A DNA stretch of 17,048 nucleotides. Source: CAYQJS01 sp964417895. Lineage in GTDB: Bacteria; Chloroflexota; UBA6077; SHYK01. The position numbers and the translations under genes were made by a program. The stretch covers positions 1 through 17,048 of the forward strand of contig CAYQJS010000078.1 in the NCBI GenBank assembly GCA_964417895.1. Reading direction: 5' to 3'. Positions 15,083 to 17,048 of the stretch are shown here, one piece after another. The notes under the pieces are model-generated. The model saw only the letters and a program-made list of their open reading frames with translations. It did no database searches and was not told the origin of the DNA. Numbering within the stretch: position 1 is the stretch's first letter; each line of letters opens with the position of its first letter.

Positions 15083-16861
15083 GGATTTCATCTGTCCGTG
15101 GCCACGAGGAACCGATTCCGTTCGACCCTGCACAGGGCAGGTTCCGGCGCTTGGCTCTTTGGAATCACAACCTTTGGGCTTGCCCTGGCTGTCTGTCTCG
15201 CCGCATGCGCTCCGGGATCGGACTCTGGCGGGGCCGGGGCCCGCTCCGCACAACAAACCTCACAAAAGAAGACCCTCACCATGGCAACGCAGGTCGAGCC
15301 CGTCGCCTTTATCCGCAACCTGCACACGGGCATCCAGGGTGACACGGGCCGAGAGCAGCAGTACATCATGCACGATTCCCTCGTGGTCGAGCTGGAGTAC
15401 GAGACCAGCTATCCCCAGCTCGCCGCCGAGCTTCCTTCTGTTGATAAGGGCACGTGGCGCCTGAATGCTGACGGGACGATGGACACCATCTGGAAGCTCA
15501 AGCCCAACGTGAAATGGCACGACGGACACCCCTTCACGTCGGCCGATCTCATGTTCACGTTCCAGCTGAACAAAGACCGCGATCTTGTCCAGCCAACCAG
15601 TGCAAACAGCCGCATGGAATCGGCGAGCGCTCCCGACGACCTCTCGTTCATCGTCCACTGGAACGCTCCCTACGTCATCGCGGACCGCGACACCCTCGCC
15701 GAGATCGCTCCGAGGCATTTGCTGGAAGAGGCCTACCTGGCGGACAAGACCCGCCTCACCGGTCTTCGCTACTTCACGCACGAGTTCGTCGGTCTGGGAC
15801 CCTATCGCATGGTGCGCTGGGAGCCGGGCTCGCACATCGAGGCGGCCCGCTTCGACGACTACTATCAGGGGCGCCCGCCGTTCGACACCGTCATCATGCG
15901 GTTCGTGTCCGATCCCAACACTGCCATCGCCAACATCCTGGCCGGCGTTGTCGATATCGTGCCGAGCTCGTCCACGGAGGGCGTCGACCTGGACAGCGCT
16001 CTCGACGTGCAGCGGCGCTGGGCTGGGACGGGCAACCAGGTGGGCACCAACCAGACGGGAAGAGTCATGGTCGCGGAGCCGCAATTCCGGCCAGAGTACT
16101 CACGGCCGAGAAACGGGATGAGCAGCCTGGCGGTGCGCCAGGCTCTCTACCACGCCATCGATCGCCAGGGGCTCGCCGAAGCCATGACTCACAGCCTGGC
16201 GCCTGTCGCCGACAGCTATTTCCTGCCCGTCGATCCACTGCGGCCGCAGTTGGAACCGTTTATCCCGCAGTATCCGTATGCTCCGGCACGGGCGCGGGAG
16301 CTGCTGGCCGAAGCCGGCTGGACGCCGGGGCCCGATGGCGTTTACGCGCATAGCAGTGGGGAACGATTCGAGATCGACGTCTGGGGAAGGCAGGGAGGCG
16401 GCAACGACAAGATCATCGCGATCATCGGCGATGCCTGGAAGGCCATTGGCCTTGCCCCAAACGTCATGCTCGAGCCCACCGCCCTCCTTGGCGATCGTGA
16501 ATACGAGTCGACGAGGCCCGGGTTCCTCGTCATCAATCCCTCCGGAACGGCCTACTTCGAGAGTGTGGCCAAGCTGCACACGCGCTCGATTCCCACGGCA
16601 GAGAACCGCTGGCGGGGCTCGAACTATGGCGCCCACAGCAACCCACGGGTGGACGAGCTGATCGACCGGCTGCAAGAGACGGTGGATCCGCGAGCGCGAG
16701 TGCCGCTCCACCAGGAGCTGGTGCGCGAGCACATGGCGAATGTCGTCATGTTGCCGCTCTACTGGCAGGTCACGCCGGTGCTGATGCTGAAGGGCGTCAA
16801 GGGCCCGCGCCAGAACCAGAAACGGCCAATGACCAACATCTTCGAGTGGGACAAGACGTGA
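15077..16861 (+). CDS. ABC transporter solute-binding lipoprotein, family 5 (paralogue of 4626-6335)
   Basis: About 594 residues of an SBP_bac_5 binding protein. A long leader with several Arg residues is followed by a hydrophobic helix ending in the lipobox LAAC (Cys44 from this start), so it should be lipid-anchored outside the membrane. Shared signatures with the first binding protein include NADGTMDTIW, VKWHDGHPFTSADLMF, VGLGPYRMVRWEPGSH, GRPPFDTVIMRF and VRQALYHAIDRQGL. The start is uncertain: ATG 15077 lies in a palindromic repeat and has only a weak AGG upstream. The frame stays open to 14918, with an ATG at 14951, and a GTG at 15098 would also keep the signal peptide. It follows amidohydrolase C by 180 bases of repeats. 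No permease or ATPase is adjacent inside the window, though some may lie to the right. Ligand unknown. Confidence 0.88.
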   Translation: MSGFHLSVATRNRFRSTLHRAGSGAWLFGITTFGLALAVCLAACAPGSDSGGAGARSAQQTSQKKTLTMATQVEPVAFIRNLHTGIQGDTGREQQYIMHDSLVVELEYETSYPQLAAELPSVDKGTWRLNADGTMDTIWKLKPNVKWHDGHPFTSADLMFTFQLNKDRDLVQPTSANSRMESASAPDDLSFIVHWNAPYVIADRDTLAEIAPRHLLEEAYLADKTRLTGLRYFTHEFVGLGPYRMVRWEPGSHIEAARFDDYYQGRPPFDTVIMRFVSDPNTAIANILAGVVDIVPSSSTEGVDLDSALDVQRRWAGTGNQVGTNQTGRVMVAEPQFRPEYSRPRNGMSSLAVRQALYHAIDRQGLAEAMTHSLAPVADSYFLPVDPLRPQLEPFIPQYPYAPARARELLAEAGWTPGPDGVYAHSSGERFEIDVWGRQGGGNDKIIAIIGDAWKAIGLAPNVMLEPTALLGDREYESTRPGFLVINPSGTAYFESVAKLHTRSIPTAENRWRGSNYGAHSNPRVDELIDRLQETVDPRARVPLHQELVREHMANVVMLPLYWQVTPVLMLKGVKGPRQNQKRPMTNIFEWDKT

Positions 16862-16900
16862 ATGCGGAGTGTGGAATGCGGAATGCGGATTGCGGAATAG
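16859..16900. repeat. Heptamer tandem array starting at the binding-protein stop codon
   Basis: Six seven-base units in register, TGAATGC, GGAGTGT, GGAATGC twice, GGATTGC and GGAATAG, begin with the TGA stop of the second solute-binding protein. GGATTGC is a rotation of the first unit of the array at 14881-14950, so the two arrays are related. Confidence 0.8.
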
Positions 16901-17048
16901 GGGCGCGCTCCCTCTCCCTNNNNNNNNNNAGAGAGCCTGCCCTGAGCCTACGGAAGGGGTTGGGGTGAGGACGTAGCCTGAGCGCTGGGGCCACAGGCTG
17001 GTCTCGCCTCTCCTACCGCAGTGGGAGAGGCCGGCGACGCGCCGCAGG
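16901..17048. other. Repeat-rich end of window with a 10-base N gap
   Basis: Ns occupy 16920-16929, between a C/T-rich run and a segment resembling the dispersed CCTGAGCCT repeat. GCCTCTCC (17006-17013) and GGAGAGGC (17024-17031) form an eight-base perfect stem that could end the upstream message. No gene is supported here, and any frame through the Ns is unreliable. Confidence 0.6.

Overview
The window is about 17 kb of high-GC bacterial DNA, roughly mid-60s % GC across most genes when sample blocks are counted by hand. It looks like an accessory catabolic region from an environmental bacterium. Two large lipoprotein solute-binding proteins, several Amidohydro_2-type enzymes, a covalent-flavin BBE-type oxidase, a long ATPase-TPR-LuxR regulator and many short palindromic or heptamer repeats between genes all recall uncultured Chloroflexota. 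That assignment is an inference from gene style. No rRNA, tRNA, CRISPR array or complete transposon is visible.

Layout. Bases 1-50 hold two degenerate direct repeats resembling the end of a lost insertion sequence. A LigB-type extradiol dioxygenase (196-1209, +) and a meta-cleavage-product-hydrolase-like alpha/beta hydrolase (3535-4356, +) would make a ring-cleavage then C-C-hydrolysis pair. Between them, on the opposite strand and at lower GC, lies a probable type II restriction-modification system: an Eco29kI-like GIY-YIG endonuclease (2993-3445, -) and an amino-group DNA methyltransferase (1322-2743, -). Next come an oligopeptide/dipeptide-type solute-binding lipoprotein (4626-6335, +) and amidohydrolase A (6431-7600, +). 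A minus-strand group follows: amidohydrolase B (12399-13589), a LuxR-type ATPase regulator (9416-12076) and a BBE-type FAD oxidoreductase (7857-9233). Amidohydrolase C (13811-14896, +) and a second solute-binding lipoprotein (15077-16861, +) diverge from amidohydrolase B. The window ends in repeat-rich DNA with a 10-base N gap.

How the genes may work together. The two binding proteins would capture an extracellular ligand, but no ABC permease or ATPase lies in the window. The dioxygenase, hydrolase, three Amidohydro_2 enzymes (a superfamily that includes non-oxidative decarboxylases and the C-C hydrolase LigY) and the flavin oxidase could form one or more routes for an aromatic or heterocyclic compound. 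The substrate cannot be read from the sequence. The LuxR-type ATPase is the only regulator present.

The points most worth attention are: the restriction-modification island splitting a catabolic pair, with an Eco29kI-like nuclease beside a methyltransferase that is not of the C5-cytosine type; a repeated solute-binding-protein plus amidohydrolase module; a LigB-like enzyme with Gln where a metal-ligand His is expected; heptamer arrays that include stop codons; and a palindromic repeat that supplies the probable start codon of the second binding protein.
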